DNA of 64,000 bases from Homoserinibacter sp. YIM 151385 (GTDB lineage: Bacteria; Actinomycetota; Actinomycetes; Actinomycetales; Microbacteriaceae). Positions 49,680-58,402 of the stretch are shown here, in pieces. The stretch's first letter is position 1, and each line of letters opens with the position of its first letter. The stretch lies in the NCBI RefSeq assembly GCF_027912415.1, contig NZ_CP115175.1:2170001-2234000 (forward strand). The letters are read 5' to 3'. The translations under genes were made by a program, and so were the position numbers. A model generated the notes under the pieces. It made no database searches. It was not told where the DNA came from and was given only the letters and a program-made list of their open reading frames with translations.

Positions 49680-50801
49680 ATGGCGAAGGGCATCCGCGGC
49701 AGCGAGGCCCGCTACGGCTGGGCGTTCACGGCGCCCGCGATCCTCATCATCGGCGTGTTCCTGGTGCTGCCGATCCTGCTGGCGCTCTACGTCAGCTTCG
49801 GGGACTGGAACGGACTCGGCTCGCCGCTGCAGCGCAACGAGCTCGTCGGCGCCGACAACTACGCGGCGATCCTCGTCGAGTCGGGGCTCGCGCAGCGCGA
49901 CTTCGGGCTCTCGCTCCGCAACAACTTCTTCTACGTCCTGCTCGTGGTGCCGCTCCAGACGGCGCTCGCGCTGTTCCTCGCCGTGCAGGTGAACCGCCGG
50001 GTGCTCCGCGGGCGGGGCTTCTTCCGCACCGCCTTCTACTTCCCGAGCGTGACCTCCTCGATCGCGATCACGACGATCTTCCTGTGGCTGTTCCTCGGCT
50101 CGGGCGCCGTCAACGCGACCCTCGCCGTCCTCGGCGTCGACGGGCCGAACTGGATGGCGGACTCGACGGGCCTCATCCACGGCGCCCTCGCGGGGCTCGG
50201 CGTCGCCGGCCCGCCCGAGGCGCTCGCGGGCGCCGGCCCGCTCGGCCTCACCTGGTGGGACTGGCTGTCGGGGCCGAGCGTCGCCATGACGGTGCTCATC
50301 ATCATGGCCGTGTTCACGACCTCCGGCACCTTCATGCTGCTGTTCCTCGCCGCCCTCCAGAACATCTCGGGCGAGATCGACGAGGCCGCGTCCATCGACG
50401 GTGCGGGGTCGGTCCGCAAGTTCTTCTCGGTGACGCTGCCGATGCTGAAGCCGACGCTGTTCACGGTGCTGACGCTCGGCCTCATCGGCACCTGGCAGGT
50501 CTTCGACCAGGTGTACCTGATCCAGGACGGCGACCCCGGCAAGACGACGCTGACGCCCGCCTACCTCGCCTTCCTCACCTCCTTCCGCGAGCTGAACTGG
50601 GGCGAGGGCGCCGCGATCTCCTTCATCCTGTTCGGCATCATCGTCGCCTTCACGCTGCTGCAGCGCTTCGTGCTGCGGGATCGGGATCGCGGCCGCGGCG
50701 GGGTGCGGCGGGCCGAGAAGGCGGTCGCCCGGCTCCAGGCGGATGCCGAGGCGGCGAAGGCGGGCGCCGCGCCCGTCGCGCGCGAGGGAGGACGGCCGTG
50801 A
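49680..50801 (+). CDS. Sugar ABC transporter permease (MalF type)
   Basis: A 373-residue membrane protein with six core helices and the EAA loop EIDEAASIDGAGSVRKFFSVTLPML for ATPase docking. An unusual hydrophilic insertion of about 50 residues (TLAVLGVDGPNWM... to ...TWWDWLSG) lies before the fourth helix. GGAAGGAG precedes the ATG. The C-terminal Ala/Arg-rich tail of about 45 residues is cytosolic. Coupled by a GTGA overlap to the second permease. Confidence 0.93.
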   Translation: MAKGIRGSEARYGWAFTAPAILIIGVFLVLPILLALYVSFGDWNGLGSPLQRNELVGADNYAAILVESGLAQRDFGLSLRNNFFYVLLVVPLQTALALFLAVQVNRRVLRGRGFFRTAFYFPSVTSSIAITTIFLWLFLGSGAVNATLAVLGVDGPNWMADSTGLIHGALAGLGVAGPPEALAGAGPLGLTWWDWLSGPSVAMTVLIIMAVFTTSGTFMLLFLAALQNISGEIDEAASIDGAGSVRKFFSVTLPMLKPTLFTVLTLGLIGTWQVFDQVYLIQDGDPGKTTLTPAYLAFLTSFRELNWGEGAAISFILFGIIVAFTLLQRFVLRDRDRGRGGVRRAEKAVARLQADAEAAKAGAAPVAREGGRP

Positions 50802-51697
50802 GCGCCGCGACCGGCACCGCGCCCCCCGCCCCCGCCCGGGCGGTCGCCGGGCGCCGCCGCCGGGTGCGCCCCCGCGTCCTCCTCGGGGCGGGCGCCGGGT
50901 ATCTCATCCTCATCGCGCTCGCGCTCGTCTACATCTACCCCTTCCTCATCTCCGTCTCCGGCAGCTTCAAGACGGATGCCGACGCCACCCAGAACGCGCT
51001 CTCGCTCATCCCCGAGACCTGGTCGACCGCGGCCTACGAGCGCCTCTTCACCTCGGTGCCGCTGCTGCAGTGGGCCGGCAACTCGCTCCTCGTCACGCTC
51101 TTCGTGACGGCGGGACGGGTGTTCTTCGACTCGCTCGCGGGCTACGCGCTCGCGCGGCTGCAGTTCCGGGGGCGCGGTGCGATCTTCGCCGCCCTCATCG
51201 CGGTCATGGCGGTGCCCAACGTCGTGCTCCTCATCCCGCGGTTCCTCGTGCTGAAGGAGCTCGGGATGTACAACACCTACGCGGGCATGATCGTGCCGAT
51301 CATGATCGACGCGGCGGGCATCTTCATCATGAAGCAGTTCTTCGAGTCGATCCCGGTGTCGGTCGAGGAGGCGGCGCGCATCGACGGCGCGGGCGTGTTC
51401 CGCACCTTCTGGACGATCGTGCTGCCGATGGCGCGGCCGGCGCTCGTGACGCTGTTCATCCTGAGCTTCCAGGGCTCCTGGAACGAGTTCGCGCACTTCG
51501 TCGTCTCGCGCAACGACACCGACCTCGCGACGCTCACGACGGGCGTCGCATCCCTCACCTCGGGGCAGCTCGGATCCGGCAACCAGTATCCGCTGCAGCT
51601 CGGGGCGGCGGTGCTCATGTCGATCCCGGTGGCGGTGCTGTTCTTCGTCTTCCAGCGGCGCATCATGTCGACCTCGGAGGGCGCGGAGAAGGGCTAG
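50798..51697 (+). CDS. Sugar ABC transporter permease (MalG type)
   Basis: A 299-residue membrane protein starting at a GTG within the stop of the first permease. Six helices, with SGSFKTDADA after the first helix and the EAA loop SVEEAARIDGAGVFRTFWTIVLPM. It completes the importer with the binding protein and MalF-type partner. Its stop overlaps the end of the convergent small gene. Confidence 0.93.
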   Translation: MSAATGTAPPAPARAVAGRRRRVRPRVLLGAGAGYLILIALALVYIYPFLISVSGSFKTDADATQNALSLIPETWSTAAYERLFTSVPLLQWAGNSLLVTLFVTAGRVFFDSLAGYALARLQFRGRGAIFAALIAVMAVPNVVLLIPRFLVLKELGMYNTYAGMIVPIMIDAAGIFIMKQFFESIPVSVEEAARIDGAGVFRTFWTIVLPMARPALVTLFILSFQGSWNEFAHFVVSRNDTDLATLTTGVASLTSGQLGSGNQYPLQLGAAVLMSIPVAVLFFVFQRRIMSTSEGAEKG

Positions 51698-51981
51698 GGG
51701 CCGGTGGTCTCGCCCCACCAGCGTGCCGTCGTGAACTCGAGGCCGTGCTCGCGGAGGCGCTGCGCGAGCCGGTCGTACTCGGCGTCGAAGCTCTCGCGCT
51801 GTCCCGGCTCTCGGAAGTCGCCGGCCATCTCGTCGAACTCGAGCTGGAAGCGCCGAGCCCAGGCGCGCAGCTCGTCTCTGAGGTCGGCCGGAAGGTGCCG
51901 GACCGGGCTCGCGTCGGGGTCGACGTAGTCGTTGAATGGCCAGTCGGTGTAGTTCGCCGTGAACTCGAGTGCGGTCGGCAT
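51694..51981 (-). CDS. 95-residue acidic protein, possible immunity protein
   Basis: Soluble, acidic, helical product (MPTALEFTANYTDWPFNDYVDPDASP..., ending RWWGETTGP) of no known family. It starts 10 bases after the toxin-like gene on the same strand and has several aromatic and Asp/Glu residues, as small immunity proteins do. The immunity role is inferred only from order, size and charge. Confidence 0.5.
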   Translation of the reverse strand: MPTALEFTANYTDWPFNDYVDPDASPVRHLPADLRDELRAWARRFQLEFDEMAGDFREPGQRESFDAEYDRLAQRLREHGLEFTTARWWGETTGP

Positions 51982-51991
51982 CCTGGTCTCT

Positions 51992-52345
51992 TCAGCAACG
52001 TGAGGTCGTGCTCGGAATCGAGGTGATGACGATCCGATTATTGCGCGAGACGAAGACGCTCGGGTTGATGGTCTTCCAGTACCTCGGCTTGCCATTGACG
52101 GTGCGGTACAACTCGATCGGCGTCGAGTAGCAGCGCTTGTTCCCTGGCCGCGTCGACGTGCGGCTCGGCGATGCCAGCGCATTTCTCGACGTCCACAGCA
52201 TGAAGTCGTCCCAAAGGCCCGGCCCGGGCATCTGGCTGATCCACTCCGACTGGTGCCGACTCCGGATGTGAACATAGCCTGCTCCCGAGTCGCCGCAACG
52301 AAGCTTGACCGTCGCGTCCAGTCTCGACGTCATCGACGCGACCAC
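51992..52345 (-). CDS. 117-residue C-terminal toxin-domain-like protein, probably truncated
   Basis: The product has YVHIRSRHQSEW and WDDFMLWTSRNALASPS near the N-terminus and GKPRYWKTINPSVFVSRNNRIVITSIP at the end: conserved-looking His, Arg and Trp residues in the arrangement of C-terminal RNase-type domains of polymorphic toxins. The start given is the GTG at 52345. The frame stays open to a stop at 52499-52501 with more protein-like sequence but no standard start, so this is likely the severed tail of a larger secreted toxin. Base composition is clearly less G+C-rich than its neighbours. Activity unproven. Confidence 0.5.
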   Translation of the reverse strand: MVASMTSRLDATVKLRCGDSGAGYVHIRSRHQSEWISQMPGPGLWDDFMLWTSRNALASPSRTSTRPGNKRCYSTPIELYRTVNGKPRYWKTINPSVFVSRNNRIVITSIPSTTSRC

Positions 52346-52511
52346 CGTGTCGCCGAGGCCTGCGTTGCATGCCGCGATCGTGACCGGGTCGAGGGCCGGC
52401 GAGACAGCGTCGCGTGCGGCGGGCTCGTCGGTGAAGTCGGTCTGCAGCAGGGGTTCCCCGCGATACCAGGACCCCGACGCGCGCGTCAGACGCCGCGCCT
52501 AGGGTGGCGGC

Positions 52512-53660
52512 ATGCTCACCGCGATCGCCGTCGACGGCTACCGCTCCCTCCGCTCGCTCGTCGTGCCGCTCGAGCGCCTGACGCTCGTGACGGGCGCGAA
52601 CGGCGCCGGCAAGTCGAGCCTGTACCGCGCGCTGCGGCTCCTCGCGGCGGCCGGCGAGGGGCGGATCGTGGCGGCGCTCGCCGAGGAGGGCGGGCTGGCC
52701 TCCACCCTGTGGGCCGGCCCCGAGGGCGGTCCGCGCCCCGGCGTCGCGACGCAGGGCGGCGTCCGCCAGCAGCCGGTCGCCCTGCGACTCGGGGTCGGCT
52801 CGGACGACTTCGGCTACGCGATCGACCTCGGCGTCCCGCAGCCCTCCCGCAGCGCCTTCTCGCGCGATCCCGAGATCAAGTCGGAGGCCGTCTGGTCGGG
52901 GCCGCTGCTGCGCCCGGCGACCCTCCTCACCGAGCGGCGCGGTCCGCTCGTGCGCACGCGCGGGGCGGAGGGCTGGCGCGACACCGAGCTCCGGCTGCCG
53001 CCGTGGTCGAGCGTCGTCGCCGAGCTGGGCGACCCGCGCGAGGCGGCGGAGGTCCTCAGCGTCCGTCGATCGCTGCGCGCCTGGCGCTTCTACGACGCCC
53101 TCCGCACCGACCGCGACGCCCCCGCCCGCACCCCGCGCGTCGGCACGCGCACGCCCGTGCTCGCCTCCGACGGCGCCGATCTCGCGGCCGCGCTGCAGAC
53201 GATCCGCGAGATCGGCGACGGGGACGCGCTGGATGCGGCGGTCGCGGACGCCCTCGACGGCAGCCGCCTCGAGGAGGTCGCCCCCGTCGACGGCCGCTTC
53301 GCGCTGCGCGTCCGGCAGCCGGGGATGCTGCGGCCGATGGAGGCCGGCGAGCTCAGCGAGGGCACGCTCCGCTTCCTGCTCCTCGCCGCCGCGCTGCTGA
53401 GCCCGCGGCCCGCGGAGCTGCTCGTCCTCAACGAGCCGGAGGGCAGCCTCCACCCGCAGCTCATCGAGCCGCTCGCCGCCATGATCGGCCGGGCGGCCGA
53501 GGAATCCCAGATCGTCGTCGTGAGCCACTCGGCCGATCTCGCCGCCGGGCTCCGGCGGCACGGCGCCGCGCATCACGAGCTCGTGAAGGCCGACGGCGAG
53601 ACGCGCATCGCCGACACGGGCCCGCTCGAGGGGCCGCCCTGGGCCTGGCCGTCCCGCTGA
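52512..53660 (+). CDS. AAA family ATPase of the SMC/RecF-like (AAA_21) type
   Basis: A 382-residue protein. Walker A GANGAGKSS (residues 28-36) after MLTAIAVDGYRSLRSL, signature-like ELSEGTLRFLLLAAALL, Walker B LLVLNEPEGSLHP and the VVVSHS His. There is no TOPRIM or nuclease domain and no membrane segment. Such stand-alone ATPases are predicted DNA-repair or defence-related proteins of unknown partner. It lies beside the toxin-like remnant but has host-like base composition. Confidence 0.85.
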   Translation: MLTAIAVDGYRSLRSLVVPLERLTLVTGANGAGKSSLYRALRLLAAAGEGRIVAALAEEGGLASTLWAGPEGGPRPGVATQGGVRQQPVALRLGVGSDDFGYAIDLGVPQPSRSAFSRDPEIKSEAVWSGPLLRPATLLTERRGPLVRTRGAEGWRDTELRLPPWSSVVAELGDPREAAEVLSVRRSLRAWRFYDALRTDRDAPARTPRVGTRTPVLASDGADLAAALQTIREIGDGDALDAAVADALDGSRLEEVAPVDGRFALRVRQPGMLRPMEAGELSEGTLRFLLLAAALLSPRPAELLVLNEPEGSLHPQLIEPLAAMIGRAAEESQIVVVSHSADLAAGLRRHGAAHHELVKADGETRIADTGPLEGPPWAWPSR

Positions 53661-53682
53661 GGCCCGCCGATAGGGTCGGGGC

Positions 53683-54558
53683 ATGAGCACCGTCGACCCG
53701 GCCGCCGTCCGCCGCGAGCGGCGGGAGCGCCAGCGCGGCAGCACGGGCGCGCTCCTGCTCACCGTGCTCGGCGGCCTCCTCCTGCTCATCGCCGGCGCCG
53801 TGTTCGGGCTCGGCTTCGGATCCGCCCTCGACACCTTCCGGATCATGAGCCTCAACAGCGTGTTCGCGGGCTGGGAGACCTCGATGCCGCTCGGGGCGGC
53901 CTCCTCGGGCATGCTCATCCCGGCCGGCGTCTTCGGCGGGATCGCCGCGGGCGCGTTCTACGCGTACTGGAACCGCCGCTTCGCGGGCGGCCCCGGCCTG
54001 CGGCTGGCCGGCATCGGCCCCGCCCCCATCGCCCTCGTCGGCAGCGCGGTCGGCGTCTCGCTCGCGGCGGCCATGTGGACCGAGCCCTTCGCGGTCGGCG
54101 TCGCGGTCGACCCGAGCTTCGGGAACGATGAGCCGTGGGGCGCATGGGAGTGGATCGCGTACTGGGCCGTGTACTGGGTTCCGGCGCTCGCGATCGTCCT
54201 CGCGATCCTCGTGATCGCGCTCGGGGCGAGCACGCGACGCGCCGCGAGCGGACGCGAGGCGCTCATCCGCGAGCTGCTCGTCAGCGGGCGGCGCGTGCCG
54301 GGCGAGGTCACCGAGGCAGAGGTGCCGCACGGCGACTCCGACCGGGTCGGGATGCCGTGGACGGTGCGCTTCGTCGACCAGTCCGGCACGCCCCGCTGGG
54401 TCGTCGAGCAGGGGATATTCCGGCGGACCGCGGCGCCGCGCCTCGGGCAGCAGGTGACGGTGCTGTTCGACCCCGCCCGCCCGGAGGACCGCCGGCGTAT
54501 CTTCGTCGCCCTCGGCGAGGGCGCCGACCCGGCCGCCTACTCGGCGCACCGGTTCTAG
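53683..54558 (+). CDS. DUF3592-like membrane protein
   Basis: A 291-residue protein with about four helices in the first two thirds and a C-terminal beta domain. That domain has GRRVPGEVTEAEVPHGDSDRVGMPWTVRFVDQSGTPRW and QQVTVLFDPARPEDRRRIFV, the pattern of DUF3592 (a value-conversion-like OB domain between membrane helices). Function unknown. Confidence 0.7.
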   Translation: MSTVDPAAVRRERRERQRGSTGALLLTVLGGLLLLIAGAVFGLGFGSALDTFRIMSLNSVFAGWETSMPLGAASSGMLIPAGVFGGIAAGAFYAYWNRRFAGGPGLRLAGIGPAPIALVGSAVGVSLAAAMWTEPFAVGVAVDPSFGNDEPWGAWEWIAYWAVYWVPALAIVLAILVIALGASTRRAASGREALIRELLVSGRRVPGEVTEAEVPHGDSDRVGMPWTVRFVDQSGTPRWVVEQGIFRRTAAPRLGQQVTVLFDPARPEDRRRIFVALGEGADPAAYSAHRF

Positions 54559-54640
54559 GCGCCGCGGGGGCGCATCCCGGGTGCCGTGCGTGCGCCGCGC
54601 CGGCGACCCCTCCCACCTCGCGCGAGGAGCGCTCGCACGC

Positions 54641-54880
54641 GCGGGTGAGGGGTCCCATATGACGGGTTTCGGAGGCTCGAACCCGTCATATGGGACCCCT
54701 CGCGGGCGGGAAGCGCGGGATGCGGAGCGCGCTTCCGATGAGGGTTCGATTTCCGTCCGCTATGGGCGTCGTCAGGGGCGGACTCCGACCTTTCGCGCGA
54801 GACGCGCCCGTCTGCGCGGGTGAGGGGTCCCATATGACGGGTTTCGGAGGTTCGAAGTCGTCATATGGGACCCCTCGCGG
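54641..54880. repeat. Two copies of a 65-bp hairpin element
   Basis: The 400-base gap after the DUF3592-like gene has no gene. A hairpin element beginning GAGGGGTCCCATATGACG occurs at 54647-54701 (22-bp perfect stem) and again at 54822-54876 (18-bp stem). The copies share nearly all bases, including the loop TTTCGGAGG(C/T)TCGAA. They differ in sequence from the arrays at 1540 and 21941. Confidence 0.7.
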
Positions 54881-54941
54881 GGTGCGGGGTGCGGGGTGCG
54901 GGGTGCGGGGTGCGGGGTGCGGGGTGCGGGGTGCGGGGTGC
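54879..54941. repeat. Nine tandem copies of GGGGTGC
   Basis: Exact 7-base tandem repeat, nine units, directly after the second hairpin element and 20 bases before the stop of the first crcB gene. A candidate variable-number repeat. Confidence 0.9.
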
Positions 54942-54961
54942 GGGCAGCCCGCGCCGGGACG

Positions 54962-55342
54962 TCAGCCGGCGAGCGCGCGTGCCGCCGCCCAGGCGAGGGC
55001 CGCCGCGCCGACGCCGAGCACGAGATTCGAGGCGACGCTCGCGAGCGCGGCCCGCGCGCGCCGCTCGAGCACGAGCTGCACGGTCTCGACGGAGAAGGTC
55101 GAGAAGGTCGTGAGCCCCGCGCAGAAGCCGCTCACGATCACGTACCGCAGGGCGGCATCCAGGATCCCGGCCTCCGAGAGCCCGAGCACGGCGCCCGCGA
55201 CCGCCGAGCCCGCGACGTTCACGACGAGCACCGCCCACGGCAGCCGCGCCGGCCGACCCGCGAAGGCCAGCGTCACGGCGTAGCGCAGCGCCGCGCCGAG
55301 CGCCCCGAGCGCGAGGGCCGCCACGACGAGGCCGCCGCTCAC
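54962..55342 (-). CDS. crcB: Fluoride channel FluC/CrcB, subunit 2
   Basis: A 126-residue protein with four helices, the family phrases GALGAALRYAVTLAF, VNVAGSAVAGAVLGL and the channel segment GFCAGLTTFSTFSVE with its Phe and Thr-Thr-Phe. It exports toxic fluoride. The GTG start overlaps the stop of the other crcB (GTGA). Paired genes form heterodimers in many actinobacteria. Confidence 0.92.
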   Translation of the reverse strand: MSGGLVVAALALGALGAALRYAVTLAFAGRPARLPWAVLVVNVAGSAVAGAVLGLSEAGILDAALRYVIVSGFCAGLTTFSTFSVETVQLVLERRARAALASVASNLVLGVGAAALAWAAARALAG

Positions 55343-55800
55343 TCGTCCGCCCCGATCGCCGGGCCGCGGCGCAGCCGCCGGCCGTGGAGCGTCGCCCCGA
55401 GCCGCAGACCGAGCCACGCGGCCGCGAGCCCGAGCGCGAGCGACACGACGAGGTACAGCGCGGCGAGTCCCGCGGCGCCCGCCTCCGCCATCGCGAGGAG
55501 CGAGAGCGCCAGCGCCGAGAATGTCGTGAAGCTGCCGAGCAGCCCCGCCCCGAGCCCCGCCCGCAGCCAGGCGGGCGCCACCGGCCAGAGGCCCGCCACG
55601 AGGATGCCGAGGGCGAGCGCGCCGAGGAGGTTCGCCGTGAGCGTCGACCACGGCCAGGTCGCGTCCGCGTGCGGCAGGAGGGCGTCGAGCGCGAGCCGCG
55701 CCCCCGAGCCGAGCACGCCGCCTGCCGCGACCGCCGCGACGGCGGACGCCTGCTCCCGGGACGCGCGCATCCCGGCCGGCCCCCGCATCCCGTCCCTCAC
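55339..55800 (-). CDS. crcB: Fluoride channel FluC/CrcB, subunit 1
   Basis: A 153-residue protein; helices with GGVLGSGARLALDAL, TLTANLLGALALGIL and GLLGSFTTFSALALSLL. The GTG at 55800 overlaps the stop of the APC transporter gene; an internal ATG at 55788 or 55770 is possible. Together with the next gene it forms the fluoride channel. No fluoride riboswitch is seen, as the genes have no leader of their own. Confidence 0.9.
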   Translation of the reverse strand: MRDGMRGPAGMRASREQASAVAAVAAGGVLGSGARLALDALLPHADATWPWSTLTANLLGALALGILVAGLWPVAPAWLRAGLGAGLLGSFTTFSALALSLLAMAEAGAAGLAALYLVVSLALGLAAAWLGLRLGATLHGRRLRRGPAIGADE

Positions 55801-57863
55801 CGGCGACGCCTGGCGGGCGCGATCGGCTTGCGCACGACCCGCTTCGGCGGGCGCACCGGCTCGCCGCGGCGCTCCTGCCCGGGCAGCGGGCGCGAGCGGC
55901 GGCCGTAGAGGAGATCGGAGGAGTCGAGCAGCCAGGGCACGAGGGTCACCATGACACCGTGCACGAGCATGAGCTTGTGCCGGATGCGGCGCGCCTTGTG
56001 GTTGTGGAGGAGGTTCTCCCACCAGTGCCCGACGATGTACTGCGGCGTGTAGACGGTCACGACCTCGCTGCCGTGCTCCTCGCGGCGCGCCTTGATGTAC
56101 CCGATGAGCGGCACGCTGATGTCCCGGTACGGGGAGTCGAGGATGCGGAGCGGCACCTGGATCCCGAGCTCCTCCCACTGCCGCTCGAGACGCTCCGCCG
56201 ACACGTCGTCGATCGCGACGTGCACCGCCTCGATCGAGGAGTGCCGCGCCGAGATCGCGTAGTCGAGGGCCTTGAGCACGGGCTTCTGCATGCGCCCGAC
56301 CAGGACGATCGCGTGGTCGCCGTCCGCACCGAAGGCGGTCGTCTCGTCGGCCTCGATCTCGGCCTCCACATCCCGGTAGTAGCGGTGCACGCCGAGCATG
56401 AGCACGTAGAGGATCGGCATCACGACGAAGACGATCCAGGCGCCGTGCGTGAACTTCGTGATCGTCACGACGACGAGCACGCTCAGCGTCATCGCCGCAC
56501 CGAAGGCGTTGATCGCGAGGCTGCGCCACAGCGCCCGGCGGGGCTGCGGCGACTCGCCGGGCTCGAGCGCCGCATCCCCCTCGTGGAGGAGCCGCCACCA
56601 GTGCCGCACCATGCCCGACTGCCCGAGCGTGAAGGAGACGAAGACGCCGATGATGTAGAGCTGGATGAGGGCCGTCACATCCGCCCGCTCGACCGCGACG
56701 ATGACGACCGCGGCGAGCGCGAGCGCGATGACGCCGTTCGAGTAGATGAGCCGGTCGCCGCGGGTCGAGAGCGACTTCGGCGCGTAGCCGTCCTTCGCGA
56801 GCACCGAGCCGAGCAGTGGGAAGCCGTTGAAGGCGGTGTTCGCGGCGAGGAGCAGCACCGCGGCCGTCGCCGCCTGGATGACGAAGAACGGGATGCTGGC
56901 CCCGCCGAAGACGCTCGCCGCGACCTGGGCGATGAGCGAGCGCTGCGGGGTCGACTCGCAGTCGGCGAAGCCGACGAGGTGGCAGGCGTCCTCCGCGTAC
57001 CGCACGCCCGAGATGAGCGCGACCGCCGTCAGGCCGACGAAGAGCGCGATCGCGATGCCGCCCATCAGCATGAGGGTGCGCTGCGCGTTGCGGATCTTCG
57101 GGACGCGGAACGCGGGCACGCCGTTCGAGATCGCCTCGACCCCGGTCAGCGCCGAGCAGCCGCTCGAGAAGGCGCGGAGCAGCAGCAGCACGAAGGCCGC
57201 CTGCGAGGTCTGCTCGACCTGCACCTCGAAGCCGGCGCTCTCGGCGACCGGCGGGTCGCCGAGGGCGGTGCGGACGAGCGCCGTGACGATCATGATCGCG
57301 ACCGAGCCGACGAAGAGGTAGGTGGGGATCGCGAAGGCCTTGCTCGACTCGCGGACGCCGCGGAGGTTGACGGCCGCGAGCACCGCGATGAAGCCGACCG
57401 CCATCGGCACCCGCCAGGCGTGGAGCTCGGGGAGGGCCGAGATGATGTTGTCGACGCCGGAGGAGACGGACACGGCGACCGTCATGACGTAGTCGACGAG
57501 GAGCGCCGCCGCGACGATCAGCCCCGGCTTCTCGCCGAGGTTCTTGTGCGCGACCTCGTAGTCGCCGCCGCCCGAGGGGTACGCCTTGATGAGCTGGCGG
57601 TACGACACGACGACGACCACGAGCAGCACGACGACGGCGGCCGCGACCGGCGGCGCGAAGGCGAGGAAGGCGGTGCCGCCGAGGAGCAGGATCATGAGCA
57701 GCTCCTGCGGCGCGTAGGCGACCGAGGAGAGCGGGTCGCTCGCGAAGATGGGGAGCGCGTAGCGCTTCGGCAGGAGCTGCCCCTCGAGCTTGTCGGTCGA
57801 GAGCGGCTCGCCGATCAGCCAGCGCTTCGGCGAGCGCCCTGCATCTGTCACGAGCGGCGACAT
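55797..57863 (-). CDS. APC superfamily amino acid/cation transporter
   Basis: A 688-residue protein with about 12 membrane helices beginning LSTDKLEGQLLPKRYALPIFASDPLSSVAYAPQELL and a cytosolic C-terminal part of about 170 residues resembling a universal-stress-type domain (HAIVLVGRMQKPVLKALDYAIS). This is the large APC family group that includes KUP-like and ComYB/YdaO-linked transporters. The ATG at 57863 is used; a TTG at 57887 is possible. The two crcB genes follow with overlap. Confidence 0.87.
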   Translation of the reverse strand: MSPLVTDAGRSPKRWLIGEPLSTDKLEGQLLPKRYALPIFASDPLSSVAYAPQELLMILLLGGTAFLAFAPPVAAAVVVLLVVVVVSYRQLIKAYPSGGGDYEVAHKNLGEKPGLIVAAALLVDYVMTVAVSVSSGVDNIISALPELHAWRVPMAVGFIAVLAAVNLRGVRESSKAFAIPTYLFVGSVAIMIVTALVRTALGDPPVAESAGFEVQVEQTSQAAFVLLLLRAFSSGCSALTGVEAISNGVPAFRVPKIRNAQRTLMLMGGIAIALFVGLTAVALISGVRYAEDACHLVGFADCESTPQRSLIAQVAASVFGGASIPFFVIQAATAAVLLLAANTAFNGFPLLGSVLAKDGYAPKSLSTRGDRLIYSNGVIALALAAVVIVAVERADVTALIQLYIIGVFVSFTLGQSGMVRHWWRLLHEGDAALEPGESPQPRRALWRSLAINAFGAAMTLSVLVVVTITKFTHGAWIVFVVMPILYVLMLGVHRYYRDVEAEIEADETTAFGADGDHAIVLVGRMQKPVLKALDYAISARHSSIEAVHVAIDDVSAERLERQWEELGIQVPLRILDSPYRDISVPLIGYIKARREEHGSEVVTVYTPQYIVGHWWENLLHNHKARRIRHKLMLVHGVMVTLVPWLLDSSDLLYGRRSRPLPGQERRGEPVRPPKRVVRKPIAPARRRR

Positions 57864-57937
57864 TACTCCTGTGCCGTCTCGAATCAAGAGCGGGAGGCGT
57901 CAGGATTCCGTGAGGATCCCGGCGTGCGGGCGGGGCC

Positions 57938-58399
57938 TCAGGCCGCGAGGGCGACCGCGCCGAGGACGAGCGCCCCGACCGTCAGCGCCGTGCGCACGTG
58001 GTTGAGGCCGAGCCAGCGCCGGTGGAAGGCGTCGCGTGCCGCCGCATCCTCGTCGCGGGATCGCTCGAGCGCCTCGTTGAGGGGCACGTTGCCGCTGATC
58101 GTCACGAAGACGGCGGCGACGGAGGCGGCGGTCGCCCCGACCGTGAGCCAGGCGGCGAGCGGCGAGCCCTCGGCGACGACGGCGGGGATCGCCGAGCCGA
58201 AGGCGAGCGTCGGCGCGAAGATCGCCCCGAGGAACAGCGGGTTGAGGACGGCGCGGTTGATGTCGCGCATGCCCTCGACGTACGTGCCGTCGCTCGCGCG
58301 GTCGAGCCCGCGCATGATGCCCGTCGAGAAGGCGTAGAAGATCCCCGCCGCGAGCCCCGCGAACACGACCGCGACGACCCCGAGCACCTGCGCCGCCAT
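57938..58399 (-). CDS. DUF1772 (anthrone oxygenase-like) membrane protein
   Basis: A 153-residue protein with four helices, FYAFSTGIMRGL, RDINRAVLNPLFLGAI, TISGNVPLNEAL and WLGLNHVRTALTVGAL, all typical of DUF1772. Distant relatives are anthrone oxygenases; enzymatic role here unknown. It begins 4 bases before the PadR stop region and may share its transcript. Confidence 0.85.
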   Translation of the reverse strand: MAAQVLGVVAVVFAGLAAGIFYAFSTGIMRGLDRASDGTYVEGMRDINRAVLNPLFLGAIFAPTLAFGSAIPAVVAEGSPLAAWLTVGATAASVAAVFVTISGNVPLNEALERSRDEDAAARDAFHRRWLGLNHVRTALTVGALVLGAVALAA

Positions 58400-58402
58400 C
58401 CG

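Noticed and set aside
54879-54941. CRISPR or iteron origin
   Set aside because: Seven-base direct repeats without spacers and without a replication gene; simple tandem repeat.
55801-57937. Fluoride or ydaO-type riboswitch for the crcB genes or APC transporter
   Set aside because: The crcB genes overlap the transporter gene and have no leader; the 74-base gap before the transporter is too short and shows no aptamer core.
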